A stretch of 64,000 nucleotides of DNA from Planococcus citri (GCF_950023065.1 NC_088681.1:50874836-50938835), one strand, 5' to 3'; shown: positions 20,895 to 34,352, numbered from the stretch's first letter. The notes: generated by a model from the letters alone, not told the origin. Program-made: numbers and translations.

Positions 20895-23800
20895 CCTGCA
20901 ACTTGTCTTTTGAAATTTTGACTTGAGTAATAAATAATACCTAGTAGTGTTATCTATACCTACCTGCATACATTATTGTTCATTGATTGAAATAATTTTT
21001 TTAGATCAGTAGGAATCTAACCCTATATGTGTTTCACTCCTCCCGAATTGGGGTTTTCATGGAGGTTTATCGTATCCTGTGGACTTTTTACAACAGAAAG
21101 CTAGAATATAGGTGGATACACCGAGAAAAAAGTTTTGTACAAATTATTGCGAAATTAAGTAAAGTTGTTTGTTGGTACCTGCTCGTAGTGCTCGTATATG
21201 TAAAATTTACTAAACCTGTGTATAGTTCATGCTACTGAAGAATTAAGTAAAGAGTACCTTTTCTTTCACATTTTTTAGCAGTAGATAACTACATACTACA
21301 AAACGTCGTAAATTTTACAAAAAGAGTAACCAGAGGGCAATTTTACTAAATTTTACATTAATTATTCTACTAAATATGTAGTTCTCTCAGTGTACTTAGT
21401 GGTAGGCAATTCTCTTGAATTTTGTCACCTTTTTCGCACCTCAACGTCGACTTTGAAATCCACTTTGAAAAGTTCAAATTCTCCATAGAAGATGGTTCAA
21501 AATTCTGAAAGTGCAAAAAAAAACATTTTCACGTCCAACTTTTTTAGAATTTTTGACATGGAGGCAGTTGCACCATCGTCCTGAAACTATTTAAAATATA
21601 GATACGTATTCTTTTCGCCATTTAAATTCTTACAGAAGTAGGCTTATTTTTCAGACATACCACGTGATTTGACACGTTTTAGTTTCAAAAAAAAAAAATT
21701 TAAATCCTAATTGTAGGTATGTTTTAACAAACCTGTATTGTAACCAAACTTCCAAAAATCGAAGTTATTTTTGGATTTTTAAAAATGTAAAAAAAAAACT
21801 ATCAAGTAGGTACATGTTATGAATAAAAAAGTGCAACTTTCTTCATTTTTATTTTCAACTGTGAAGGCGGGCTTTCAACGGTAGGTATTTCAAATACCAT
21901 AGTTGTCGCCAAATTCCAGGCGTATCAATATCAATAAGTTACCTATGAATTCAATAATGAATTTTTAACGAACATAAATTCTAGAACACATGAGAAAATC
22001 GGAATTCTGATTCATTCAACACGACACACTACAAGCGACTCATTTTCTTGATTGTCGTCAGTTGGATCTATGCGAATGCCTAACTCGAAAACTACAACCT
22101 TGGAGTCATTTCAAACTCAAAGTCTCCAATTCTAGCAGGGTCGTTCGTCGTTCCATGACAAATCGGCGGATTTTTGCACGAGGTGGTCTTCGATTCTTTT
22201 GAAAATCAGATCATGTGGGGATCTTCGATTTTTTAAAAATCAAATCATGTGTAATGGTCATCAAACGATGACGAATGACGCAAACCGGACATTTTTTCGA
22301 TTTTTTTGGCTGAGCTGTCGAGCTTCAAAGTTCTCCAAAATGGTAGAAAATGGAAAACTTCATTTGATAATTGCTCCGGTTGTACGTGATATAGAATTTT
22401 GAACTTTTTTTCAAATTGTAGTACCTTGAGCGGGTAATTGACAAATTATGTCAAAATCAGTGTTGCCACTCTCAAAAACCTAAAAAACCAATTTAAAAAC
22501 TTATAATTCAAATATAACCATGATCTATAGGAGTAAAAATTCTGAAAAAATTCTCACAAAAAAGTAGGCTGGTGTTTTTTTTTCATTTTTGAGGGAAAAA
22601 ACAAAAGTTTTACACTTACCTATTGCAAAAATACCATCAAAAACTTTAAAAATGAAAATGTTTGCACTTCTGAGATATTTTACCAATGTGTAGACGAACA
22701 TGTGAAAAAATCCCCCTCCCCTTCAATTTCTCAACGATTGACGAGAAATGTCATTTTCGTGCTATAATTTTAAGAGTGAAACATAACATATTGAAAATAT
22801 TTCGCCGCCGTTTTAAACAAATCAGGAACCTAAAAATGAATATTTTTGCACTTTTTAAATATTTCACCAATATGTAGACGGGCATGTGAAAAAATCTCTC
22901 TCCCATCCCCCCATTTGTCAATGAATTGACGATAAATGTCATTTTTTTGACTCTTTTGGCTATTCTTGTAGAATTCCTGGTTTTGTCGGTTCAGAAATGA
23001 ACTTTTGACCAGCAAATAGGGTAAATTCCCGGAAAAAATTCAGAAGTTCTCAAAATGATCTAGAAAGCTGAAATTTGGGATACCTACCTATTTACGATTT
23101 GAAAAACAACACAAATCCATAGCATAAACGAAGTAACTCACTGAACTCGCAGATGAATGTGTATTTTTGTTAACTTTTTTTTATGTACAATTTCTCTTCA
23201 TGTCCATCTTCATTTTCCAACAACTGATTAAGTGATAAAATACTATTTTTTTCCAAAATGAAAGACAATTCTATGCTACATCTCACGTACTGCTTCAAAG
23301 CAAAAATAATTTTATTATTATAGTTACCCCCACGACAAAGCTCGCAATTTTGGCAAATTTTTGTCATATTTCGGCCGATTTCCAACAAGATTGTACTATT
23401 GACTTGATAAAAAATCCTCTCTTAGCGGCGTGGATTTTTTGTTTTTTTCATTTTTTGGTCAAAGAAATTTCTTTCACCAAGTTTTTATTTTTGCTCAATT
23501 TGTGAACTGCTAGACGACTTTATTCACTATCGTTATTCTACGATTTTTCCCCTCATTAATTCTTTTAAAATATTTTCAAAAAGTTAATTTGTTTTGTTGG
23601 AGATAAGGGATTTGAGCCTTTTCAAAAGTTCGTTTTCCAACATGATTTTTCTTTGAAAGCTCAACTATTTTGTGTTTTGGTCAATTGGGTAAGGCACCTG
23701 CTCTATTACACCCATTAGAGCGATTTGGTTCCCCAACATGGGAACCTAGAGAACCTCCAAAGGATTAATCGAGCATTTTGAAAACGTTGTAGATGCCTAT

Positions 23801-24300
23801 TTAAAAGTGTGGATTCTGATTCAACAGCTAGTACATTTGACCCCCAAAATCATTAAAATTGACCTCATTTTTCAAAATTTTAAACATCAGGCTTCCTTCG
23901 GGGAGACTAAACTTTGATTTTAAGAGTGACTCTAAATGGGTTTCAGAATCAGAATCAGAACTTTCAAAACCCTACAATTGGATACCCATAGATATTATTA
24001 TTCTTTTTTTGAATTTTTCGCATTCAAACATCAGTTCTTGAAGGTTTTGCAAACTTTGATTTTGGGCTCTATTTTATTGCATTTTTTTAAATTGAGAGAC
24101 TCAGGTCTACTCTTGGATATGAGATTTTGATTTTGGCGCCAAACCGATTTTAGAATCAGCCCCTGTAATCAGATACGTACTAGTCAGTGATTTTATGAAT
24201 GTATGTATATTGTGAAATAGATAGGTAGGCACATATTGTAGGTGTATTCCAAGCAATAATATACACAGATACCTAATGAGATTTTATTTGTTTTTCACAG
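20895..24300 (+). other. Intergenic C-D and leader intron of unit D
   Basis: No gene recognised. About 21915-22035 carries the block shared with the candidate unit B promoter (GCGTATCAATATCAATAAG, CATTCAACACGACA). A diverged direct duplication with a 184-bp period lies at about 22640-22945 (AATGAAAATGTTTGCACTT and AATGAATATTTTTGCACTT). About 23870-24260 matches the unit B upstream region but lacks the 2 kb insertion found there. The region ends in TTTTTCACAG at 24300. Confidence 0.5.
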
Positions 24301-24317
24301 AAACCTGAATCCCAATC

Positions 24318-25149
24318 ATGGACACTAAAAATTCAAGCGAGGCAACAGCTGCAGCTGATCATCAGAAACCAAAAAAGTTGATCCGAAGTCAGTTCAAAGA
24401 TGTCATGGTCAAAGTAGACGAAGATATTTATTACCTGAATCGGCTACGATTAGCTTTAGAATCGGGATATTTTGAAAAACTATTCACCGAAGATTACAGA
24501 GACAGAAACTGCGATTTTATAGAAATTCCAATGATGGATTCCGATACATTTTCCGCTGCGGTTGATCTCATTTATGGAAGAGATTTGAGATACGTTATTA
24601 ATGACGATAATTTTGCATCTGTATTGATGGCTATGGATTATTTTCAAATGGACATTTACGAGGGTCCTTATCGAGAAATTCTGGACAAAGACTTAGGTTG
24701 GGGTCGTCCGTTTAATGATGAAGTATTCAAATTATACCGTTTCATCGTGGAAACGGGAAATTACCAGCGTTTATTGTCAGTTGTTTTTCAACACCTGTCT
24801 CTACATATCCTAAAATTGCAAGGTCACGATGAATATCTATCGATTCCGTTCGATCATTATATTCACATAATTTCACAACAAGGGTTTCATTTTTACGAAG
24901 AAAGATTTAAAAAACACGAGTTCAGTGAAGTTTGTGCCAAGTGGATCTGTCACGATATAGAAAATCGTTTACCCCGCATAATAGAGCTCGTAAATGCTGC
25001 CAGATATAGAAACTACTGTCCGAACAAGCTTTCTTACGATGATACTAACCTACGGCTGCCAGCCATAGACGAGTTTACGAATGTAGATAAAGTTTCAAGA
25101 TATTTTTACAAATTCTTCACGTATCCTGGAGAAATTAGCCGTATTGTTG
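24318..25149 (+). CDS. BTB-BACK-kelch-like protein, unit D, coding exon 1
   Basis: 277 codons plus one base. The ATG at 24318 follows the acceptor (CAG ending 24300) and the conserved 17-nt leader. It differs from B and C by an Ala-Ala insertion near residue 11 and by two short deletions, one before the BACK-like part (DLGWGRPFNDEVF) and one in the loop before FSEVCAKWICHDIENRL. All changes keep the frame. The BTB is complete (FKDVMVKVDEDIYYLNR, GYFEKLF). The donor GTAAGT starts at 25150. Confidence 0.88.
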
Positions 25150-27171
25150 GTAAGTCTTAAGTTACATTACATAGGTACCAACGTAATATTTCACGTTTAG
25201 TAGGGCTGTATGCTATTTAGTTACTTACTCACTTATTATTGCAAGTGAAAAATAATAATGTGCTTTGCATAACTCCACGGAATTTATCGTGTCGTGTTCG
25301 ACTTCGAGTGCACGAGGATTACGACGATAGGTTGTGTAGGAAGGGGGCTGAAGAGAGGGAGTGGAAAATGCAGAGGTGAATATTTTCATAACCTTCGAGT
25401 GAACCGTTCGCGTCTGAGGAACTTCCAATTTGAACGAAGCTATAGAATAGGCATCTCAGTTTGATGAAATTTTGGGGAAATTTCAAGTTTCAAAATTCTA
25501 CTGGAGGCTCCAGTAATTTTCAAAAAAAGTCGCTGGAGGCTCTGAAATGACTTGAACACACCTGAAATCGTCTTCGGAGGGTGTTAAAATTGGAGTGTAG
25601 AGTAAATTTCAGCTTTCCATCTCCATTTGATGAAATTTTGTGAAAATTTAAAGTTTCAAAAATCTGCTGGAGGCTTCAAGAATTTTCAAAATGTGGCTGG
25701 ATGCTCCAAAACGACTTGAAATTCACCTGCAGTACTTCGTAGCGTATTGAAATTGATTTTTAGAATAAATTTCAGCTTTACAACTCCAATTTGATGGAAT
25801 TTTGTGGGAATTTCGAGTTTCAAAAATCTGCTGGAGGCTCCAGAACTGCTCAAAACGGGTTGAAACCGTTTCCAATCGATTTGGCATGTCGAAAATAGGG
25901 TACATCCCAAATTTCAGCTTTATTGGTCAATTTGGTAAAATTTTGATTTTTTCCCTCATTTTTGGTCTAAATTGGATTTTCAAAAACTCACCAAAAATCG
26001 AAAAACGCATTTTAGCTCTTGAAATTTAGACAGGTGATAAATTTTTGCATGCTCCTTCGATCTACCTTTGTAAGGTTTGAAAAATTTCGTGCAAGTCCTA
26101 TGTTGAAACGCAAAATCTGCGATTTCGGCTGACCTGTAAATCAAAATGGCCGCCATTTTGTAAGTAAGGCCAACTTTTTTTTGGGCAAGTTTGCTTTAAA
26201 ATGTTCCTTAGGATGTCCCCTCTAATTAAAAAGTTGTCCCGGAGGATCGGCGTGATCGGCGGGGGGGGGGGGTGCAATTACTCCTATTGTCATATGCCGG
26301 ACTATTAAATCGACTTGAAACCTAAGGAGCTTAGTTCGGATAGATGTTTGCAATACGCATATGTCGTTGATGATATGATAAGAAAATCTCTCAATGTGTA
26401 ATGTACCTACCTACTACCTACCTACTTTTCCGATTTGAATGGGACTGCGATTTTTAGATAGAGTAGAAATATGGTCTGAAAACCCTATATTTGAACAAAA
26501 TTCACAATTAACAATTTTCGGCAATTTATGCTTTTGAAACCAACAGGAACCAACTCCCTCGAACCAAATTTAATTATTTCCGGTCATTCTGGTCCCTCCA
26601 GCGTGATTTTCGATTCCTCCCAGGCTTGAAAAATTCTGCAGAAGGCCTCAAAATCAATTTGGGTAGCTACATATTGAGATGTGACTTAACCTCGACCCGT
26701 TTATAAAGTTTATTCAAGCCACAACTCGATTTTTAGCGGTCCAAACTGATTTCCACGTCTTTTCGAGGAGTCTTGAAATTCTAAAGATGGGAGAAAATCG
26801 ATAATTGTGCTGGAGACTGCAGAATGACTCGAAGTTGCATAATTTTCCGACAAGATACGGCCATTCGTGCAAATTTCAAAATTTTTTCCTACGAACAGAA
26901 AAGTTTTGATAAGCTGCAAAATGGTCAGAAACGGAGAAATTCGTTATGAGGAGTTCATATTAGTGCTGGGGCACGAATTGCCGAAATTAGTCAATTTTGA
27001 AGTTTTAAAAATTTGCAACAAAAAAACAAAAAATGAACTAGGGCAGTTCAAATCTTTAAAAAATCGTAGTCTTCCCATCCTGCTGAAAAACATTCTATTC
27101 GACATCTTATAATGCACTCAACTCAACAGCAATGCTATTGACATAATTATGACCCTTTCGTTTCGTTTCAG
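25150..27171 (+). other. Unit D intron between coding exons
   Basis: GTAAGT to TTTCGTTTCAG, phase 1. It has no GGGTCATTCC element. It contains tandem GGAGGCTCCAG repeats (separate entry), a poly-G tract near 26262, and near its 3' end sequence related to the other introns (ACAATTTTCGGCAATTTATG near 26510). Confidence 0.7.
25440..25960. repeat. Tandem ~180-bp repeats with GCTGGAGGCTCC core
   Basis: About three degenerate units, each with TTTCAGCTTTCCA..., TTTGATGAAATTTTG..., AAGTTTCAAAAATCTGCTGG and GGAGGCTCCAG. The same unit makes a longer array at about 39780-40770, and single pieces occur elsewhere (about 15890, 36290). It is a dispersed satellite-like family with no coding content. Confidence 0.6.
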
Positions 27172-29441
27172 ATGAACCGAAATTGGAAGTATATGAAGAC
27201 GAAAAATACCAAGATTTCCATCCAGATGAAGAAGAGCTCGAACAATTACGTTACAATCAAGATGATTTTTCAGAGGAAAGTGAACATCACGATTGGAATG
27301 TTCCCTATCATAACTCAAAGCTAGAAGCATTTCTGAGAAATGGCCAGTTATTCGACATCACAATCAAAGCTGATGAAAAACTATATAAACTCCATCGAGC
27401 TGTATTGAATGCTGAGTCATTGTACTTCAAGGAAATGTTTTCTATAGAGTGCTCTGAGTTAGCTGCGCAATGTGAGGGTACACCACCAACCCCTCCGAGC
27501 AAGGATAAAATATATTTTATGGACGATATCGATTCCGTATCATTTGATAGTATAGTCGAAAGTATCTACAAATTGCGGAAACAGGCAGAGTTCACAACTG
27601 GAGGGATTGTTCGTTTATTCAAGGCTGCCCATAAATTGAAAATTGACGATTTGAGGTATTCGTGTGAGTCCTGGATGAAGAGTAATTCCGAAGGCATGTG
27701 CGTTGAAGATGCCATTGAAATGTTGAATTTCACTCGCGAACACGTCGAATACAAATCATTGAATCAATTCTTCTTATCCAAATATGTGGTTGACTCGTGG
27801 CCAAAAATAGACAACTTGCCACAATTCGCAGACCTTTTCAAGGCAATCTCGCTGCCAACCTGCGAAGAAAACAAGGTAGACTTGTCTGATAAGACTGATC
27901 AAGAATCATTCAAGTTGATCATAGATTACATGTATTTGGACAGTGTAAAGGTAGAGGATGGATATATTTGGCAATTTTTAAAAGCGAGCGAGTTCTTTAG
28001 AATTGAAAAGTTAGTCGAAGAATGCGCAGAATGGTTCATTCGTAACGAACGCAAAATAAAATCCGAAGATGTGGTCAAAGTGTTGAACTTTGCTCGCAGG
28101 AACATCAAGTGTCGCGAAGCTCTAAACAGTGTTTACCTAGCCAAATACATGATCAAATGGCCTAATGTGGACAGTTCACTATTCTGTTCGATTTCTTACA
28201 ATTGTCTGGAGAATTTATTAACGTCGCGCGAATTTTTTCTCGACGATACACTTGAAATTCTGGATATGTGTTCAAAATGGGTAATGCATGATGTGGAAAA
28301 TCGGTATTGTCTTATTCCGCGAATCGCTCTGGCTATAAGTCAAAATCGTCTTGTAGATTGCGATGATTATCCTATCTCAAGCCCTCCTGATTTCAATAAT
28401 TGCTCGCAAGACTTTATCAAAGAGAAGCTATGGGAAACTTTAACTTCAACTTCGGTTCTCCCCTTTGCAGTATTATCGAAAGATGAATCAATAATCCAAA
28501 AAACAGGGATACCTGTGTTCATCACATGGGAGTCTGAACGGGGATTATTCAAAATTTTTGATTCAAATTGGGACGAAATCGATTTGTTTCTTTTTCATAA
28601 AAATATCGATACCTTCGATGATGTATATCCAATGTCAGCCTGCATTATCAACGATAACGTATTTCTACGTTGTGGTAAGCATAATAAATCTGGTTTTTAC
28701 GTTTTTAATTTATCATCGAAAAAGTTATTCTCTTTGGCATCAGATCCTCGACTTTTCAAAATCGATCATAATTGGACGTATTCTGATTCGTTCAAATATA
28801 CTTTACTGAATTGTCGCAACGAAATGTACAACTGTCTCGAAGACGGTGAAATTTTTAAATATTCGTTCAAATTGAACCGCTGGATAAGATTTGCCGAACC
28901 TGAGCTCGATAAAGATGGATTGCGATTCGCAAGCGACGGAAAGAAATTGTACAGGATGTATAAAATAGCGCAAACTGATCGTACTACTGATTTTGTCATG
29001 GAAGAATACAATTTTGAGCAAAAATCGTGGATTTCTGTTCCTAATTCGAGACTGCAGGTGAATATGCGAAGTTTTGTCGATGGTTCTAAATATTGGGTCC
29101 TTCATGAGCTGATACATTTGAACGATAATGGCTTCGCTGCGTTATTCAAAGGACAACTATTTCGATTCGATCAGCAGGAAGAAACTTGGCGAAATGTATA
29201 TTTACGACCATACAGTGATTACCATAGCGTTGATTTGTACAGTAAAACATGTATCATTGGCCAGAATGAAACTGGTCAAATGTTGTTTGTGATCAATAAT
29301 TTATTGTATTGTCTCAATCGTTCTCCTTCGTATGATGATTGGGTATTGATAAAAGAATGGCCTATCATCAAAAATTCTAAACAAACGACTACATCTTATT
29401 TTAATATTGTGGCTATTCATACACCCTGTATTCATGTGTAA
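27172..29441 (+). CDS. BTB-BACK-kelch-like protein, unit D, coding exon 2
   Basis: Encodes 755 residues after the split GAT codon; the spliced product is about 1033 aa. The second BTB has LFDITIKADEKLYKLHR. The partial BACK ends SWPKIDNLPQFADLF. The half BTB contains FKLIIDYMYLDSVKV. The BACK has SKWVMHDVENRYCLIPR. The propeller-like tail keeps Trp-bearing blades (LNRWIRF, QKSWISVP, EETWRNV, YDDWVLI). The variable loop has no Asp run and reads NMRSFVDGSKYWVL. No internal lesion; stop TAA at 29439-29441. Confidence 0.88.
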
Positions 29442-29538
29442 TTATTTTAATCGCGTACAGTTTCATGATTACGTACCTGCTTGAATGCATATTTTATACT
29501 TATGTGTATAGTGTAGATATATTATACCTAACGTTGAA

Positions 29539-29544
29539 AATAAA
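29539..29544 (+). terminator. Polyadenylation signal of unit D
   Basis: AATAAA in GTTGAAAATAAACTTACAAC, about 100 nt after the stop, matching the other units. Confidence 0.7.
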
Positions 29545-29850
29545 CTTACAACTTGCTCTTTGAAATTTTGACTGAGTAGGTATATAGTACATAGTTCTGT
29601 TATCTGTCTACCTATAGGCCTATACATATATTTTTTAGGGATATTTTTTGTAGAGATCTTGTGTCTTACAGTTGATGAAAGACACTTCTTTGACGTGGGT
29701 GTGCCAGGCATTTGTTTAGTAAAATATATGTACTTCCGAATGAGATTTTTGAGCACATACACTACACAGTTTTCCATCCGCAATCTAGGACTTGGTATAT
29801 GGTACCTCTAAAAATGTGTTTTTCAGGAGGTTTACCTTATCATGTGTACT

Positions 29851-30245
29851 GGGTTATTCCACGTCAATTCGACCAAGAAGTTGGGATGACATTATACTTC
29901 GTAAAGTCGATTTTAAGAAATTGAAAGTTTGCGAAAAAATACGACTTTTTGATTTAAATCGTGAAAAAAAGTTTTGATTGGTGAAGTTTGCCGATGTGAC
30001 CCCTATTTTCACGTATCAGTTGAAAAAGTTGGAAAAATTCATTCACTCGATGAAATAAACTCTTCACAAAAAAATCAAAATTCGAAAAAATTTAGAAAAT
30101 AAAAGAATTTGAATTTTTTTGCTATGAGTGTAATTTGTATCGACTTTTTCATGAAATAGGCCAGAAAGAGGTCAAAATAAGACAACTGAATAAATTTGAA
30201 CTTTTTTTGATGTTTATTGGAATCGAAAATTGAATTTTTTCAAAG
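29851..30245. mobile_element. GGGTCATTCC element, copy 4 (left end plus internal part)
   Basis: Starts GGGTTATTCCACGTCAATTC with CCAAGAAG next, as in copies 1 and 2, then jumps to internal sequence (GTAAAGTCGATTTTAAGAAA; TTCACTCGATGAAATAAACTC) and ends in TTGAATTTTTTC without a right terminus. A truncated or internally deleted copy. Confidence 0.55.
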
Positions 30246-30776
30246 GCACTCCCGCTATAAGATGGGTGAAACGGCCATTGATTCATAATGGATCGAAGGT
30301 GGTCCAAAAAGTCACCCTTGATGTAAAAACTCTCCGTACAAATGTTTGACCACCCACCCCCTCCCCGTTCGGAGAAACTGCCCCTTAAACATAAAAAATT
30401 CAAAGATTTATTTCTCATAGGGGGGTTGACGAAAAATTTTGAAATTTTCACAGATTGTGTACATTAGGGTGGTTCATGTAACATTTTTATTGAAATCTTA
30501 AGGTCTTACTCTCTAATTTTGTTCCTTTTGATGAAAAAATGACACCATAAAAATTTTGTTGAAAAATAATAATATTATTTAGAGGTCGCGCACAAGCGTT
30601 GATTGTTGAGAGCTACGAGCGCGCGAAAGCACAATACTTCCCACGATGATGCCGCGGGAAATGTAACAAAGCTCAATGGGGTTGATTCTATGCAGCTGTA
30701 CTGAGAGTGGCATCCCCACTACAACTTATTAAGTGATACCAATTTTTTGGGGGCTTTTAAAACAACTATTCCAAAG
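30246..30776. other. Intergenic region D-E, left part
   Basis: Nothing coding recognised. A locally G/C-richer patch at about 30585-30665 (GAGGTCGCGCACAAGCG, AGCGCGCGAAAGC) stands out from the AT-rich surroundings and may be transposon-derived. Confidence 0.4.
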
Positions 30777-31124
30777 CAGGGCTGTTAAATTACCGTAATT
30801 TATTCGCTGGTAAAATACAGTATTTTACAGTATTCATGGTATTTTACCATTTTGGATATGAAGAGTTATTTGTAGTTTGACTTCAAAGTTCTGAACTTCT
30901 GACCTGCCTCTGGAGTAAATTTTCATCTGTTTTAAGTGTTATTAGAGATTATAGAAAATTTTCCATGGAAATTTGGAAATTTAAGAAGGAAAGATGGGAA
31001 AAAAGTGTTAATTTGGCTTTTTGGTAAATTATGGTAAAATATGGTAATAAACTTTTGGTAAAATACTGTAAAATACGGTAAAATAACGCCGTAATTTACC
31101 AACATAAATTACCTTTCAGCCCTG
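30777..31124. mobile_element. hAT-like MITE (CAGGGCTG termini)
   Basis: A 348-bp segment starting CAGGGCTGTTAAATTACCG and ending CAGCCCTG, with inverted pairing that extends through GGTAAAATACAGTATTTTAC on the left and TAAAATACTGTAAAATACGG on the right. The CAGGGCTG end is typical of hAT elements. The expected 8-bp target duplication is not present (TTCCAAAG against ATTACCCC), so it is old or misbounded. Non-coding. Confidence 0.5.
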
Positions 31125-31583
31125 ATTACCCCTATTGCAGTTTTTGAGTTTACAAGACCCAGGTCTACTCTGGTTAGAGACTCGATTTTGATTTTGAAGC
31201 CATAAGCCAATTTTAGAATTAGAATCAGCATTAATCAGATAAAATTGAAATCCTGTTGGCCGTCTCAAGTGCTTTGGTCAGATATATTAGAGCGTAGGGG
31301 TGTTCGAGCGTTCTACAGAACGCTGCAGAATTTACAGAAAACGTATAAAATTAGGGGGTTTGAGCGCTCATGATCTACTGAAAATGGACTACAGGCTGCT
31401 GTAATGCAATATTTCACAACTGGAGGTTTCTGCAACTTGGTGGAGAGTTCGGGAGTCCAGCTGTTACTCTACTTCATTCAGTACCTAGGTATTCTATTTT
31501 AATATTTTTGGGGTTTTGCGCGGTTTTTGTGATGGTCATGAATCAAAGATTCAATTTCAAACAGAAGACTGGTGGTTGGGGAG

Positions 31584-32384
31584 ACCACCTCATGTGTTAG
31601 AATGGACAAGTATTCGAATGGTCAAGTGGTAGAAAAAGAGAGGAAAAAAGGGAAAAATATTTTTGTTGCCAACCCACTTTGTTTGGAGAAGAAAATTTTG
31701 TAAATTAAAATGAAAAGTAAAGCCCAAGTATTAGAATGGTCAAGTTGTAGAATAGTCAAGTATTAGAATGGACAAGTGTTAGAAAATACAAATATCAGGA
31801 TGGACTCGGAGAATGTGAGAATTAGGCGAGGCGAAGCCGAGCCGTTTAAAATTTATATTTCATTCGATGAGCATTACTCCCCTTGGTGAGTTCAGACGGA
31901 GGCTGACATTACCGTGTATGTAGACAGTACCTGCGGTAGTTTCTAAAAAACTGTACTCACCGAGGCCGAAGGCCGAGGGAAGTTAACAGACATAGTATGA
32001 ACAACAAAGCGACCCGCGCAACCGAGGCGAAGCCGAGGTGAGCGGACACAACGCCCCCCAACCCTGAAAACGGCTACCCTTGTACCCTATTATCCAAAAA
32101 AGTAGTAAGTCTAAGTACCACTTCCTCATCCTCTTATAACAGATTGCTCTTTTCCCCCTATTTTTCAAATACTTGACCATTCTAATACTTGACTATTCTA
32201 CTACTTGACTATTCTACAACTTGACCATTCTAATACTTGGGCTTGACTTTTCATTTAAATTATTTTACAAAATTTTCTTCTCCAAACAAAGTGGGTTGGC
32301 AACAAAAATATTTTTCCCTTTTTTTCCCTCTTTTTCTACAACTTGACCATTCTAATACTTGGCCATTCTAACACAAGAGGTGGT
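31584..32384. mobile_element. 0.8 kb element with ~215-bp inverted arms built of TAGAATGGTCAAG repeats
   Basis: The left arm (31584 to about 31800) starts ACCACCTCATGTGTTAGAAT. The right arm (about 32165-32384) is its complement, ending in ACACAAGAGGTGGT. Both contain several copies of a 16-17-bp word (TAGAATGGTCAAGTATT) and a unique piece GTTGCCAACCCACTTTGTTT. The middle has clustered GGCGAAGCCGAG/CCGAGGCCGAAGGCCGAG words. No transposase frame; no clear target duplication. Confidence 0.65.
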
Positions 32385-32515
32385 ACCGTATTGACTCATT
32401 ATAGGATTTTCAACACTCTTTTCATTACCGATGTCGGTTATTATTTTCAATTGAAATTTCTTGAGGTAAAACTTTGAACGCATTTTTGAATCATTTTATA
32501 AATTGTTTTGATAGT

Positions 32516-32990
32516 AACTGACCTGGCCAATGAAAAGAGCGTTAAAAATCCTATAAGAATGACCAAACTCAATTTTCGTGGAAGTGGTGTATGTCTTACT
32601 TTGATTGATCCAAACTCCTCAAATGATTAATCGTTTCAGTTATCACCCTTGGCCCTTGCCCCTAGGTTAAATAAAGAAGTAGGAAATAAAATAAGCACCG
32701 CACCAGGCACCTGCGGCTGCAACACCTAATTCTCGAAAATACATAATAGTGAGAGATACGTCAAACACCACTCCACCAATCCCAGCCCAACCATGGTAAT
32801 AACAACGGAGTTGGAAGATTCGTTCTTAACGAATGAATCATTCGCTCTTTAGCAAAGTCGTTTCCATCCAGCTTCCAGCTTACGTTAGATGATTCCCAGT
32901 TTTTTTCTGATGATTTTTGATGATTTTTTTTTTTTTTTGAAAACGTGAAGTAAATTTGCCGGTTCAATAAGATACTTAAATATTACTGAG
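32516..32990 (+). promoter_or_regulatory. Conserved promoter/leader-exon block of unit E
   Basis: Shares with the regions upstream of units F and G: GGTTAAATAAAGAAGTAGG (32665-32683, TATA-like), CACCACTCCACCAA..., ACGGAGTTGGAAG, and CTTAACGAATGAATCATTCG (32825-32844, near-palindromic). A donor-like GAG|GTAAGC at 32991 could end a non-coding leader exon, giving a 1.3 kb leader intron to the acceptor at 34329. Promoter role is inferred from conservation and position. Confidence 0.45.
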
Positions 32991-34329
32991 GTAAGCGTTA
33001 AGTATTGTTTTGTTTCATTCAACAGTAAATGTTAAGCTTTTTTTGATAGTGCATTTGAAATAGCCCGTAGATCTTTTCAAATCAACCTTAGGTATTATCA
33101 GTTTTACAAAATGCTGTGACAGTGGATGGAATCACACAGTTGATTAGATTTTATATGGAAATTAGTATTGAAAAATATTATTTTAAAAATGTAATGTAGG
33201 TACTGAAACCAATTGAAATTCATTCTCGGTTTCTTTTACATTCTGATTACAGTACTTCCTCGAGTCCTTTTCCAAATAAAATTATGGATTTCAGTCGTTT
33301 TTATCGAGTGTGTTCTTGAAATAATATTTTTTATGTTATTTTCAAAATATAATTAATCAAAATTAGGTACCTATACTTAGATTTTAATTTATTGTTTTTC
33401 TGGGCGTGTACCAATAGAAAGAAGTTTGCGTTCGGTTCTAATAAGACAGAGCGTATAAAATAACATTACACGTGTTCATTTGTGTAAGTTGGGTTGCCAT
33501 CCCTAATAACTGGAGGCACAATGCTATCCACTATTTCATATTGATCCTTCAAGGTGACTTTATTTCCTACCTTATAAAATTTTAAAAGGAATATTTTTGT
33601 TTATTTTTTTTTCAATTTGAGTGATAAAGGTTTTTTAAATGAGGGAGGGGGTTCGACTGAAAATTTGCCGACTGATACTGGGGAAAAAAATAATTTTACG
33701 AATTGATGTCAATATTCATACACTTTATAAAAACGTTCATTGTATTTTTTGAATTTTTGGGGGCCTAGATGTGAATTTTTTTAGTTTTAAATTACGAAAG
33801 AAAGGGGCCCGAGCGAAGTAAGGGCAAAAGCTATCAAAAATTTGTGTTTTGAAGTATGAAAAAACATGGTTTTCTTTCATCATAGGCCCTTTTGTCGGGC
33901 TCTCTAGAAAGCTCGGGCCTAAGAGAAACTGTCCCCTTTGCTCTCTTCTCTCGACACCCCTGTCAGGAGAGCCGTAGAAGATATTTATTGGTAGTGGAGT
34001 AGGTAACTAAGCAGCATTCTTTGAAACTCTCGATTTAATTCTCGAAACAATTTTTCGTAGTGATCTAAAACTTTGGATACTTATTACGATTTGTCAAAAG
34101 TGAAAAAATTCACACATTGTAGGCAAGGTTAAAACTTGATTCGTGATCGTTTCGACGGTTTTCATCTTTCTACACTACATACCTAGACCTACCCATCTTA
34201 CACATAATACCATACGTACCTACTTCTGATTTTAAGTTTAAATGATAATTAATAAGTGTTTCAAACCACCAAAAAAAAAAAATATTGGAAGTTGCCAATT
34301 GAAATATAAAAATTATTTTATTTTTTCAG
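32991..34329 (+). other. Putative leader intron of unit E
   Basis: Non-coding, AT-rich. It ends with a T-rich tract and TTTTTTCAG at 34329, directly before the unit E coding-exon leader. Length is close to those of units F and G (1.2 and 1.5 kb). No other gene recognised. Confidence 0.45.
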
Positions 34330-34352
34330 AAAGAATCACCTGGATCCGAATC

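Noticed and set aside
30585..30665. G/C-rich patch considered as a CpG promoter or RNA gene
   Set aside because: Too short, no tRNA or rRNA features and no conserved copy near other units.
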